Source: Euryarchaeota archaeon UBA86 | Lineage (GTDB): Archaea > Thermoplasmatota > Poseidoniia > Poseidoniales > Thalassarchaeaceae | Assembly: GCA_002503055.1 (NCBI GenBank) | Contig: DAQX01000028.1 | Coordinates: forward strand, 1-29,513 | DNA length: 29,513 nt | Direction of reading: 5' to 3' | In this document: positions 1-8,900 of the stretch, piece by piece | How positions within the stretch are numbered: the first letter of the stretch is position 1 | Layout of the letters: each line of letters starts with the position of its first letter | Notes under the pieces: generated by a model | Databases searched by the model: none | What the model saw: only the letters and a program-made list of their open reading frames with translations | What the model was told of the DNA's origin: nothing | Translations under genes and position numbers: made by a program

Positions 1-614
1 CCGGCTACACAAGCCCCGTCTGCGGCGTGCGAAGTCAGCAACTCATCACTCACTCCTTCTTCTGTGAACTCGAGATCCCAGATTCCACTAGACAGGGAGG
101 CGGCTCGCTCAATCCTAGACCCAAGGGCGTGACAGAGTAATTGATGGCCGAAACAGATCCCTAGAGTGGGACGACCCGACAGGGCAGAGGCACGAACAAG
201 AGAGGCAGTCGGACCCATCCAATCCTCCCACATACTGACATTTCTCCGAGAGCCGCTACAGACAACTGCATCTACGCCTAAGGAATTCAACCAGTCAGAC
301 ATTCTAGCATCATCTTCATGCATCGGCATGACGATTCTACTGAAAGAGATCTCACGCCCCTCGAGATCTACACTAGTGCTTTGCCAGAATGGAAACTCAT
401 CATCCCAATGTGGCACATCTTCCTCTCTAAGTGCTAATTCACCCAAATCGGCCTTAGCTCCTGCCTCAAAGGACTGCATCTGTGGAGTGACTAATAGCAA
501 TTCGACATCACCGTGTGCGGCAAATGGTCTGACTACCTCTTGATTTCCGCCGTGTCCGAATGTAGCGCGCTCCACCAAAAGGTCGACCATCAACACTCGC
601 GTGTCCGCACCCAT
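1..614 (-). CDS. Class I glutamine amidotransferase (partial, 3' end off window)
   Basis: Reading the minus strand from an ATG at 614 gives 204 uninterrupted codons to the left edge, so the C-terminal part is missing. The sequence GRPTLGICFGHQLL (about residues 148-160) is the nucleophile elbow of class I (triad) glutamine amidotransferases, with Cys154 as the predicted nucleophile. A preceding stretch around VVCSGSRRNVS (118-127) sits where the family has its oxyanion-hole loop. The GICFGHQ form is typical of stand-alone GMP-synthase-like amidotransferases, which release ammonia from glutamine for a partner or act as hydrolases; the acceptor cannot be told. The catalytic His and Glu would lie beyond the edge. 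A GTG at 647 is an alternative in-frame start. It is divergent from the NifU-like gene, with 60 bp between the starts. Confidence 0.8.
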   Translation of the reverse strand, partial: MGADTRVLMVDLLVERATFGHGGNQEVVRPFAAHGDVELLLVTPQMQSFEAGAKADLGELALREEDVPHWDDEFPFWQSTSVDLEGREISFSRIVMPMHEDDARMSDWLNSLGVDAVVCSGSRRNVSMWEDWMGPTASLVRASALSGRPTLGICFGHQLLCHALGSRIERAASLSSGIWDLEFTEEGVSDELLTSHAADGACVA

Positions 615-674
615 GTAGTTGCGAGGGGCAATTGGTTGAAAGGCCACCCCCTACACTGACCCATTGGAGAGAAC

Positions 675-950
675 ATGGTAGACGTGCAGACTATTCTCGA
701 TTCGGTGGGCCCTGTACAAGCAGTTCTCGATGCTCACGATGGCATCGTTAACGTCATGGATACTACTGATGGTGTAATCATGATCTCTCTAGAAGGCGGA
801 TGTACGGGATGCAGTGCCACTCCAATGACTGCGATGCAGATTTACTACTCTTTGATGAAACTGGAAGAAGTCAACGATGTAATATTCGCTAACGGAGAAC
901 TGCCAGCCTATATGCGTACTTTCATTGACGACAAACTGACGGGAGAATAG
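675..950 (+). CDS. NifU C-terminal domain-like Fe-S cluster scaffold protein
   Basis: This 91-aa protein is essentially one NifU C-terminal (Nfu) domain. The segment GGCTGCSATPMT at residues 41-52 carries the CXXC pair (Cys43, Cys46) with which Nfu proteins hold a transient [4Fe-4S] cluster between two subunits for delivery to apo-enzymes. There is no N-terminal IscU-type or targeting domain, so it is the short cytosolic form. Several likely clients are encoded nearby, namely endonuclease III and the four-cluster oxidoreductase at 11420, but that link is inference. GGAG at 666-669 lies 5 nt before the ATG and supports this start. It converges end to end with the membrane-protein gene on the other strand, whose stop codon follows directly. 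Confidence 0.85.
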   Translation: MVDVQTILDSVGPVQAVLDAHDGIVNVMDTTDGVIMISLEGGCTGCSATPMTAMQIYYSLMKLEEVNDVIFANGELPAYMRTFIDDKLTGE

Positions 951-1304
951 TCACTCCTCTTCGGCTCTCATTTTGGCAATCTTGTGTGGATTGGTCTCAC
1001 CTTGCACATCCTTTCCTTTGATGTTCATAACCGCTGAAATGGCAACAATCACTGCGATTACCGCCATAGGTCTAGCCATGTTACTCGACCCCCACAGCTC
1101 GCCTCCCATGTAGTGGAGTGCGAATAGCAATAATGCTGAGAATAGGCAAATCAGAGCTATACTCCTCTGAGCCAACAACTCTCCCGCTTCTGAACGAGAG
1201 AATGTGCCAATAGACATCCACAGAATTACTGCCACGCCACAAAGGCTGACAGATCCCGTCTCAAGCAGCCCGACTGTGTCCACGACTGCGCGTATGGTAG
1301 CCAC
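951..1304 (-). CDS. Small multi-spanning membrane protein, unknown function
   Basis: This 117-aa product has three clear hydrophobic stretches, at about residues 18-32, 47-65 and 76-93, followed by a charged, probably cytoplasmic tail ending MRAEEE. I do not recognise a family and see no catalytic motif. The start is GTG at 1304; no ATG lies upstream in frame near it, and I saw no convincing TATA box. Its stop codon abuts the NifU-like gene stop, so the two genes converge with no spacer. Helix count and length would suit a small membrane accessory protein, but nothing in the sequence says what it does. Confidence 0.6.
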   Translation of the reverse strand: MATIRAVVDTVGLLETGSVSLCGVAVILWMSIGTFSRSEAGELLAQRSIALICLFSALLLFALHYMGGELWGSSNMARPMAVIAVIVAISAVMNIKGKDVQGETNPHKIAKMRAEEE

Positions 1305-1370
1305 TTGATTAGGTTAGGGAAGCAGCCCCCAGAGGGACACAGTCAAGTCGCATGACCGCTGGTTGAGAAC

Positions 1371-3311
1371 ATGGTCAAGACATCTGGGTGGAGTCTACCT
1401 GAGCCAAGGTCACAAGGCCCACCATTCCTGACCAAGTCACAGATTGCTGCTGCGTTAGAACAAGTTGCAGTTCTACTCGAACTTGACGGAGCCAACAAGT
1501 TCAGGGTAATCGCTTACCAGAATGCTAGTCGCGCCCTCGCCTCATTGGAAGAGGATTTGCTAACTGTTGTCAAAGAGGGGAGAATCACAGATGTGAAAGG
1601 AATTGGTAAGGGGCTAGGGGGACTCATCAACGAAGCCGTAATGGATGGTTCATGGGGAGATCTTCCTTCGCTTTACGAGAAGATTCCACCCGGATTAATG
1701 CACATAGTTGAGATTCCCGGGCTCGGCCCTAAGCGAGCCCGTACGATGTACGAGGAACTAGGCGTGGATTCGGTCGATTCGCTGAAAGTTGCTTGCGAGA
1801 TGGGCCATGTAGCCCCACTATCAGGTTTCGGCGAGAAGAGCCAACAGAAGTATCTTGAAGGAATCGAACTACTGCGACGCTATCAAGGCAGAAGTAGGAT
1901 GGATGTAGGACTTCTCTACGGACGCTCATTGGAAGACAAGATATCTTCTATGCCAGGCGTCTTATTGGCGCAATTGGCGGGAAGCGCTCGTAGAAGAAGG
2001 GAGACAATAGGAGACCTCGACATCGTAGTAGGGGCCAATCCAAAAGATCACGATTCAGTCATCCAATCGATCCTAGAATTGTCCGGAATAGCTGAAGTGA
2101 AAGGTCACGGCGAATCGAAAGTTAGTCTGATACTGGAATCCAATGTACTCGGCGATTCACTAGAGGAGAGCAGCATAGATGCTAATCTAGCTGAATCATT
2201 CCTTGAGCGTAGCAGTGATGCAACCATCGATGCCCAAGTTAGGATAGTCACTCCTGAGACATTTCCTTTCACATTGGCTTACTTCACCGGCTCAAAAGAG
2301 CACAATATCAGGATGAGACAGGCGGCCATTGATCGCGGACTTCGCCTGAATGAGTTCGGCTTATTCAGCGAGAAGGATGCTGGCGATGCAATTGGTATGG
2401 AGGCAGCCAAGCACACATTGGTATGCTCTACTGAGGAAGATATCTACGCTCATCTTGGAATGAATTGGGTCCCTCCTGAATTGCGTGAGGATACGGGAGA
2501 GATTGAGGCTGCCTCTGAAGGCGGCCCCGGGCTTCCACGACTGATTGAACCCTCAGATATACGAGGTGCGCTACACAATCACACAATTGCATCCGATGGA
2601 ACAGCGACCCTAGAAGAGATGGCTGCTGCAGCAATGAATCTCGGCTGGGAGTATCTGGGAATAGCCGACCACTCTGAAGTTCTGAATATTGGAGGCAGAC
2701 AGATTGGAGTTCCTGCCGCCGATCTCGCATCCCAGGGTGATTCAATCAGAGCCCTGAATGAAAAATGGAGAGATTCGGGGCAGGATTTCAGACTTCTTCA
2801 CGGTAGCGAGTGCGACATATTGGTCGACGGCAGTCTGGACTATGATGATGATACTCGAAAATCCCTTTCGCATGTTATTGGTAGCGTGCACGCACTTGGG
2901 AGTTGGAGAAATAGGGACGAATTCACAAATACTGAGGCTCTGATTCGAGCCATTGAAGATCCAACATTTACAGTACTTGGTCACCCTACGGGAAGGATTT
3001 TGCAGGTAAGAGAAGGATTCCCTGTAGACCTGCATGCAGTCTTACGAAGAATGGGCGAATTGAATTCTGAAGGCCAGTTGAAGGCCGTTGAGATTAACGC
3101 CTCCCCTTACAGACTTGATCTCGACTGGCGCCTATGCAAGTACGCCAGAGATCAAGGAGTTCCAATCTGCATTAACCCAGATGCCCATGACACCAACGGT
3201 CTGCGTGATTATTGGTATGGAGTACAGATTGCCAGAAAGGGCTGGCTATCTGCTGCAGATGTATTGAATACACGTAGTGGAGCCGAGATTGAAACTCTGA
3301 TTGGCATCTGA
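1371..3311 (+). CDS. polX: Family X DNA polymerase with PHP phosphoesterase domain (PolX)
   Basis: The 646-aa protein has the bacterial/archaeal PolX layout. Helix-hairpin-helix loops lie at about 74-83 (DVKGIGKGLG), 114-123 (EIPGLGPKRA) and 149-157. The nucleotidyltransferase core is at about 176-345 with GSARRRRETIGDLD (204-217; Asp215 and Asp217), and the PHP domain spans 396-646. PHP metal ligands look intact: His402, His404, Asp433-His434, Glu480, His507, His538, Asp604 and His606. In this family the polymerase fills short gaps in base excision repair, and the PHP domain adds 3'-5' exonuclease or AP-site/phosphatase activity. The family motif VDLRVV appears here as AQVRIV, so Gln289 stands where the third catalytic Asp is expected, after about 30 inserted residues (256-287). 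Polymerase activity is therefore in doubt while the PHP nuclease looks functional. It heads a run containing endonuclease III. Confidence 0.9.
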   Translation: MVKTSGWSLPEPRSQGPPFLTKSQIAAALEQVAVLLELDGANKFRVIAYQNASRALASLEEDLLTVVKEGRITDVKGIGKGLGGLINEAVMDGSWGDLPSLYEKIPPGLMHIVEIPGLGPKRARTMYEELGVDSVDSLKVACEMGHVAPLSGFGEKSQQKYLEGIELLRRYQGRSRMDVGLLYGRSLEDKISSMPGVLLAQLAGSARRRRETIGDLDIVVGANPKDHDSVIQSILELSGIAEVKGHGESKVSLILESNVLGDSLEESSIDANLAESFLERSSDATIDAQVRIVTPETFPFTLAYFTGSKEHNIRMRQAAIDRGLRLNEFGLFSEKDAGDAIGMEAAKHTLVCSTEEDIYAHLGMNWVPPELREDTGEIEAASEGGPGLPRLIEPSDIRGALHNHTIASDGTATLEEMAAAAMNLGWEYLGIADHSEVLNIGGRQIGVPAADLASQGDSIRALNEKWRDSGQDFRLLHGSECDILVDGSLDYDDDTRKSLSHVIGSVHALGSWRNRDEFTNTEALIRAIEDPTFTVLGHPTGRILQVREGFPVDLHAVLRRMGELNSEGQLKAVEINASPYRLDLDWRLCKYARDQGVPICINPDAHDTNGLRDYWYGVQIARKGWLSAADVLNTRSGAEIETLIGI

Positions 3312-3346
3312 CGAACCTTAACAGCAAAACTCTCCTAGGACTAATC

Positions 3347-3550
3347 ATGCGACTACTTCGGGCATCCGTATTCGCTCTAATCGCCTTCTTTCCTGGTATT
3401 GTTGTAGCGCTCGGTGCCTACTTGCTCCTAGGTGGTGCGATCGAATCGGATGATTGGGAGACATGGATGTACGGTCCATGTTATGGCATTCCAGCAGCCT
3501 TTGTTATCATCGCTTTCGTATTGGGCTTGAAGGAGGATGGAGAGGCCTAG
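3347..3550 (+). CDS. Small two-helix membrane protein, unknown function
   Basis: This 67-aa product has a hydrophobic segment at about residues 6-28 and a second at about 48-62, joined by an acidic loop (ESDDWETW), with a short charged C-terminus. It has no recognisable catalytic motif. It sits 35 bp after the PolX gene, and its stop codon (3548-3550) lies one base before the likely ATG of endonuclease III at 3552, so it is probably co-expressed with the two repair genes. It is short, but the hydrophobic pattern and the exact fit between neighbours favour a real gene. Confidence 0.55.
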   Translation: MRLLRASVFALIAFFPGIVVALGAYLLLGGAIESDDWETWMYGPCYGIPAAFVIIAFVLGLKEDGEA

Positions 3551-3551
3551 T

Positions 3552-4199
3552 ATGCGACGCGATATCAAGTCCGAAAAAATAGGAAAAATCCTAGACGAAT
3601 TGTACCCCGAGCAACCCATACCCCTCGACCACAGCGACCCCTACACCCTACTAGTTGCTGTGATGTTGTCTGCGCAAACCACTGACAAGAAGGTCAACGA
3701 GGTCACTCCCGAACTTTTTGCTAAGGCCAACTCTCCAGAAAAGATGTCCAAACTGAAAGTTGAAGAAATTCAAGAACTGATTCGCCAAATAGGACTAGCT
3801 CCAACCAAGGCAAAGAATCTGAAGCGCATGGCTGAACAGATTATCGAAGACGGAGGTCCAGTTAGACCTGATTGGGAATTCCTAGAATCTCTGGCCGGCG
3901 TGGGTCACAAGACTGCCAGTGTAGTAATGTCTCAGGCCTACGGAATTCCTGCTTTCCCTGTAGACACACATATCCACAGACTAGCTGCTCGATGGGGATT
4001 ATCGAATGGTAGCAGCGTAGCCAAGACCGAACGCGATCTGAAATCCGTATTTCCTGAAGACACATGGAATCGTAGGCACCTGCAAATCATATTTTTCGGT
4101 AGAGAACATTGTCCTGCACTGCGCCACGACCTTGAACAATGCCTTATCTGCTCATGGGCAGCAACGAAGAAGCGAAAGAGAGAGGAGTCGAGAAAATGA
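3552..4199 (+). CDS. nth: Endonuclease III (DNA glycosylase/AP lyase)
   Basis: The product of 215 aa belongs to the HhH-GPD DNA glycosylases, which excise oxidised pyrimidines and cleave the abasic site. Counting from the ATG at 3552, the HhH loop LAGVGHKTASVV carries Lys120 and the following VDTHIHR carries Asp138, the same numbers as the two catalytic residues of the E. coli enzyme. LLVAVMLSAQTTD (33-45) is the usual N-terminal signature. The C-terminal cluster region has Cys187, Cys197 and Cys200, but no fourth cysteine where E. coli has Cys203, and the C-X6-C spacing is changed to C-X9-C. An earlier ATG at 3537 would overlap the upstream gene; 3552 fits the family better. Its stop overlaps the next gene as ATGA. 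With PolX upstream this suggests a base excision repair unit. Confidence 0.9.
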   Translation: MRRDIKSEKIGKILDELYPEQPIPLDHSDPYTLLVAVMLSAQTTDKKVNEVTPELFAKANSPEKMSKLKVEEIQELIRQIGLAPTKAKNLKRMAEQIIEDGGPVRPDWEFLESLAGVGHKTASVVMSQAYGIPAFPVDTHIHRLAARWGLSNGSSVAKTERDLKSVFPEDTWNRRHLQIIFFGREHCPALRHDLEQCLICSWAATKKRKREESRK

Positions 4200-4792
4200 G
4201 CATACCAAAAATGGATAATGAGATATTCAAAGGACGAGTAATTTCATCAGGTTTTCAAACCGGAGATATGGTAGTTATTGGAGATTGGAATGATTCCCCA
4301 CATGGGGCGTTCACAAACCTGATGTGGGCCAAGCCAGACGGTACCAGAGTTCTAATTGCACCGTCCAAAGAGCTAGGCGATTTTGTTTCATCACTGTATT
4401 CTTTCGAAGAAGTAATCGTATCTGCAATGGAGATAGAGAGGACCAAGAATTCAATCGAGATCAATTGCGATCTCGGACGCGTCTTCATGCAGTGGGGAAT
4501 GACACTTCCATTACTATTCTCTAGGCCGCGCTGGTTCATAGCTAACATCGAGGCACCATTCGCAAGACTATTCTTTGGAACAAAAACACATGGCACTACT
4601 CGTAACGGACGCAAGGAGTGGTACCATGTCAGAGGGCTTTCGCGAATGAAGTCCGCAGAATTGGAACTAGAAGGAAGGAGCTCCAACCGGATGACGAGCA
4701 TGGCTCCATCGGCATGTTTCGGCTTCAGTAATCCTCCAAGAATGCCTCTGAGTGTAAGAGTAGACTCACACATCGCCGCAGCCGAGTCTTGA
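4196..4792 (+). CDS. Conserved-looking protein of unknown function (198 aa)
   Basis: I chose the ATG at 4196, which overlaps the nth stop as ATGA; an in-frame ATG at 4139 lies deep inside nth. The protein has no signal peptide, although a hydrophobic patch occurs near residues 102-116. The opening half reads as a compact domain with the segment GDWNDSPHGAFTNLMWAKP and then RVLIAPSKELGDFV. From memory this resembles uncharacterised actinobacterial proteins with a similar 'GDW..SP.G.F...MW..PDG.RVLLAP' pattern, but I cannot verify that here. The C-terminal half is rich in Arg and Ser, with no known motif. The translational coupling to nth, with a peroxiredoxin gene 25 bp downstream, suggests a role linked to damage repair or redox stress; that is inference only. 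Confidence 0.65.
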   Translation: MSIPKMDNEIFKGRVISSGFQTGDMVVIGDWNDSPHGAFTNLMWAKPDGTRVLIAPSKELGDFVSSLYSFEEVIVSAMEIERTKNSIEINCDLGRVFMQWGMTLPLLFSRPRWFIANIEAPFARLFFGTKTHGTTRNGRKEWYHVRGLSRMKSAELELEGRSSNRMTSMAPSACFGFSNPPRMPLSVRVDSHIAAAES

Positions 4793-4817
4793 TGTATATC
4801 GGCCGAGTCGAGTAATC

Positions 4818-5291
4818 ATGGCAGAACTACAAGTGGGAGATACAGCTCCCGATTTTACGGCAATCGTAACTGATGGAACAGAGATTACACTCTCGAAGAT
4901 ATTATCCTCCGGCGAAGGAGTAATACTGTACTTCTATCCCAGAGATAGTACTCCCGGCTGTACAGTGCAAGCATGCGATTTCAGAGATAGTTTCGCGAGA
5001 TTTTCTGGCTCTGGATGGAGAGTAATCGGAGTTTCCACCGATTCCGCTTCAAGCCATCAAAAATTCACTAACAAGCACGAACTTCCATTTGAGTTGATTG
5101 TCGATGAGGAAGCATCTCTGCATGAGGCGTATGATACATGGAGGGAGAAGAACATGTACGGAAAGAAGTACATGGGCACCCTAAGGTCTACCTTCGCAAT
5201 CAGCCCGGACGGTAGCCTGAAGTGGGTCAAGTACAAGGTCAGCCCCAAGGGGCATGTGGAACAACTACTCTCAGACTTGGAGGTCAATTGA
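4818..5291 (+). CDS. bcp: Thiol peroxidase, Bcp/PrxQ-type peroxiredoxin
   Basis: This 157-aa protein matches the usual length of Bcp/PrxQ peroxiredoxins, which reduce hydrogen peroxide and organic hydroperoxides with electrons from thioredoxin. The core motif FYPRDSTPGCTVQACDFRD (39-57) contains peroxidatic Cys48, preceded by Thr45-Pro46, and Cys53 five residues on, the resolving position of the Bcp type. A conserved Arg is likely the one in TLRSTFAI. There is no signal peptide, so it should act in the cytoplasm. Its stop codon overlaps the next start as TGATG, which implies translational coupling to the 74-aa gene. Placement after the PolX/nth genes suggests a shared answer to oxidative stress. 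A TATA-like TGTATAT occurs at 4793-4799, but it lies too close to the ATG to be convincing. Confidence 0.92.
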   Translation: MAELQVGDTAPDFTAIVTDGTEITLSKILSSGEGVILYFYPRDSTPGCTVQACDFRDSFARFSGSGWRVIGVSTDSASSHQKFTNKHELPFELIVDEEASLHEAYDTWREKNMYGKKYMGTLRSTFAISPDGSLKWVKYKVSPKGHVEQLLSDLEVN

Positions 5292-5515
5292 TGGGAACCG
5301 ACGAGCGTAGAGAATTAATCGAAACCTTCCTGCGCCGTTGCGTAACCTATGCAGATGCATCGATTGAACGTAAGATAAAGCGAGGAGATGATGAGGAAAT
5401 CATAGCAAAGTGGCAAGCTTATCGGGACTTCACAGAACATGCCGCCGAAGAGGTCGCGTCAGGAGACTTAGACACATGGCTAGAAGACAATCAGACCTCG
5501 GAGTCCGGAAGCTGA
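5291..5515 (+). CDS. Small acidic protein, unknown function (74 aa)
   Basis: The start is the ATG at 5291, which shares its A with the bcp stop codon (TGATG); an upstream in-frame ATG at 5222 lies inside bcp and is unlikely. The 74-aa product is soluble, highly charged and apparently all-helical: MGTDERRELIETFLRRC, then a central KRGDDEEIIAKWQAYRDF, and an acidic end. I recognise no family. It could be a small helical partner or regulator. The last 25 bp overlap the 3' end of the SepF gene on the other strand. The coupling to bcp is the main evidence that it is translated. Confidence 0.6.
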   Translation: MGTDERRELIETFLRRCVTYADASIERKIKRGDDEEIIAKWQAYRDFTEHAAEEVASGDLDTWLEDNQTSESGS

Positions 5516-5967
5516 CTCCACATTGCCATTCCCAAATTGTGCCTATCGGTATCGACTCTCATTCTGGCCCCAGGAATCATCAGCAATGTATCACTATCAT
5601 TTAGAGAAAAGACAGGATAGCCGATTCGCTCACACATTGCTCGTACATTTCTTCTACACACATCCTGTTGGCTAGGCATGTGAGCGAGCGATGCCAAATC
5701 GACTAGAACCATATCTCCTCCAGCAAGGGACCTATCTGTGCCATCAAGGGGTAGGCGATGAAGACTATCCGGCTTGAGATAAACCACCCTCCTATCGGGC
5801 CTTGGTACGATTCTACTCGTTCTTTCTGACCACACATCTTGTCCTAGATCGTGAAATCGGTCATCCGCCTGGGGGCCTGGGTCAACAGACTTACCTCTGC
5901 TCTTGGGCTGAGCCCTTTGGACCCCTGCTGGATCGGGAAGTCCAAGTAACCTAAACAGATTGACCAT
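5491..5967 (-). CDS. sepF: SepF-like cell division protein (DUF552 family)
   Basis: The 158-aa product has the architecture of archaeal SepF, which links FtsZ to the membrane. A short N-terminal amphipathic stretch, MVNLFRLLGL, would be the membrane anchor. A Pro/Gln/Arg-rich linker follows (about 11-58), then a DUF552-type core with VVYLKPDSLHRLPLDGT (61-77), GGDMVLVDLASL (83-94) and RAMCERIGYPVFSLNDSDT (109-127). I chose the ATG at 5967 because it puts the amphipathic helix at the very N-terminus; a GTG at 5982 would overlap the upstream stop by one base and add five residues. It lies only 14 bp after the giant PKD surface protein gene and is almost certainly on the same mRNA. No ftsZ is visible in the window. 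The family call is by pattern memory and fairly secure. Confidence 0.75.
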   Translation of the reverse strand: MVNLFRLLGLPDPAGVQRAQPKSRGKSVDPGPQADDRFHDLGQDVWSERTSRIVPRPDRRVVYLKPDSLHRLPLDGTDRSLAGGDMVLVDLASLAHMPSQQDVCRRNVRAMCERIGYPVFSLNDSDTLLMIPGARMRVDTDRHNLGMAMWSQLPDSEV

Positions 5968-5981
5968 GGTCAGCCGCGGCA

Positions 5982-8900
5982 CTAATCATCAAAGAGTGCT
6001 TCTATGTCCTCGTTGTCTAGGGCCTCATCTACAGATACTGCCACACTTTCCGAGGACTCACTCTCGGGTTCCTCTGGCGACTCTCCAATAAGTTCCTCGA
6101 AAGCACCAGATAACTCAGGGTCCATCGGTCCGGAAACATCCTCCATTGGGGGCTCGGAAGGAGTCTCAACCAATTCTTCTTCATCCACGCCTCCAGGGTC
6201 AATCTTTCTCTTTTCATTGTCGAATGGGTCGTAATCGGGGTCATCAAATGCATCATCCATCGAGACCTTTTTTCCTTTGCTCCTAGGCTCTGTTTCAACT
6301 ATTGAGAATTCATCGTCCCGGGGGGGCCGCATTCTATTGAGGAGAACGACAAGTAGTACTGTAATCATTGCAACAAGGCCGATGTAGATCCCATAATCAG
6401 CCATCAGTGTTGACAATCCAAAAGGCTCCTTATTGACTTGTATTGAGAGCGTTATTGAGCTCCCATCTCCTTCGTCAAATGCAGTCATCTTGACAACCCT
6501 AATGCCTTCTTGTGAGAATCTGACCTCAATCCATCTTCCTTGCCTGTCGATGTCGTTTGCAGGATCTCCATCGCCATCTGAGTCAGTCTCGATATCCAAA
6601 TCCCAAACATACACCATGTTGGCCATGTCGAATTCGGAGTCGGTGGTACCATTTGCCGAGAGTACAATCGCATCACCTTGGGTAGGTTCGTAATCGCTAG
6701 CCGAAGCAACAGGTGAGGGCGGCAAGTTGTTGATTTGTACTGGAATTACAATACTTACAGTATCTCCATCATCATCAGTAACATGGAAAACTATCGAACT
6801 AGGGGCAGTAGTTGCATCTTCCCAGGTGTAAATTAGACTCTGCGATTCTACATCACAGTCGTCTGTAGCGTTACCTTGTGAATCGGAGTTTACATCGGGA
6901 TCCAAATCGAAACAACTCACCAGTCCTGCGAGATCATTGGGAGTGTCGCTGACATCAACGGAGAACTGCATCACACTGCCCTCGGCAACTGGCAGAGGAT
7001 TGGAGACCGGCATAATGGTGGGAGCGATGTTATTGACAATGAACTGGATAATCAGAGTCTCTGTACTCGCTCCGTCATCATCGACAACTTGCAGAGTGGC
7101 TAGATGCTGTCCCGATGTTTCGTATATGTGCTCAATCTCACTATGGTGGCCAACACTTGAGATAATTAATTCGGGACGATCCTCCGCGTCAGGAGCCCAA
7201 TGATGCTCAAGCGAACCCAGATCATTGGATGAATCCTCTGCAAATCCTCGCATAATCAGAACATCTCCCTCATTTACTTCATATCGAGCATTATCTCCGA
7301 GTATCTGAGGAACCATTCTGTTTCCATCAAACCATATCTCTGCATGAGGGTTACTCGGTGCAATGTTTGTGACCTGAATAGTGAGACTATCTTGTGTAGT
7401 AGCGCCATCATCATCCATCACGGTAACATTGATTGTGAATGGACCCTCATCCTGAGGGGTCACAGTACATCTCTCGCCAACCTGCCCCTCTTCGCACGGA
7501 AGTCCCCATTCTATGTCGATTGGAGCATCGGGATTCTGAGTGTCCAAATCACCACTCTCCTCAATGTCGAAGGTGATTGAAGACATCACTGGGACAGAAT
7601 CATGTTCAGACCCAATTTCTACTTCAGGAGGTCGGTTGAGTATGGTGATGTAGGATTCCGCGTAGGCTTTGTCATTCTCATCATCCGTTACTACTAGGGA
7701 GACCAAAAAGACCCCATCATCGTCCCAAGTGTACTCTTTAACACAGTCTTGCTCTATCGATGTCCAGTTGTCTCCATTTAGCATCTCTACGGTAAACTCG
7801 CATGTCATGTCGCCGCCGTCCGCATCATAGGACGACAATCCGTTGAAAGTGACTTCAGTCATGGTCAATGAGTCGGATGCTATGGTAAGTGAAGCAGTAG
7901 GTAGCCTGCCAATAAACAACTCAAATGAACCTTGATTGTTGGAGCGATTGCCATCAGAGGAGACATCTTCATCCGGATCGGCTGTGAAGGTTACACTGAT
8001 GTCGCCGAATGGATGGTTCTCCGGTACTGCCCATATCACATCTACCCGCATCTCCTCTAGACTTCCTAAACTTGGGATGTAGGTGGAAGATGTAGAACCA
8101 TCAGGGGCCTCTACCATCAGTGTAGTTGCTGGAGATGATAGAATGCCTCGGTTCAAAACCGGGACACTAAATGTCAACTCGTCATGAGGAATAGCATTGA
8201 ATCCTATAGTCGAATCTAGAGTTACTGTTCGGTTGCCTCTAGTCCTCTCTACTGTTACGCCCTCGGAGCGAGACACCAAATCAACTTCATGCACATTCTG
8301 ATCAATTATGACAGTCGAAGCTCCAATCAATTTCTGATTTGGAATCCAGGCTACTAGTCCATGACTCCCGAATTCGTCTGTTCCATCACTATCGTCACTA
8401 GAATCGCCAGTATTGAAAGTCAAGTAAGCAGAACCATTTGCTGCAGTGGTCACATCCTCAATTACTCCTCCTGATTCATACCTGACTTCGAGAACCTGTC
8501 CACTTGATGGTTGACCAGAATTGGTGACATTTACCCACGCAGACATCTCGAAGTCAAGTGGTGAGAGAGGGAACTCCATCTCCACAGAGATTTGTATTGG
8601 CCTGCCTGCCGCTTGATATGTACTCAACTCGTGCTCAGCGTAAATTCCCAAGGTGTTTGTGTAGGAGGAGCGAATATCTCCACGAATGGCGGGACAATAC
8701 CATCTGTAACCTATCTCATCTCCGTTGTCGTCGTAGTTTGTGATGTTGTAGGACTGTGCGCAGCCACTGTAGAATACTCCTGGATATCCCTGACTTACGA
8801 CCTCCCAACTAGTTGAGTTCGAACCACTCGAGTCAGCAGGTATGTCTACATAATCGCTAGACCCGCTATAATCCGTAGTGTATGAGTAGTCAGTCCCCCA

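Noticed and set aside
166..543. Plus-strand ORF of 125 codons
   Set aside because: It lies fully opposite the amidotransferase frame, which has a clear active-site motif; the plus-strand product has no recognisable feature.
4255..4773. Minus-strand ORF of 172 codons
   Set aside because: It mirrors the 198-aa gene that is translationally coupled to nth and shows no domain; the plus-strand reading fits the operon.
4793..4799. TATA-like TGTATAT before bcp
   Set aside because: Its centre is only about 22 bp from the ATG, so transcription would start inside the gene; the gene is more likely read from the upstream operon.
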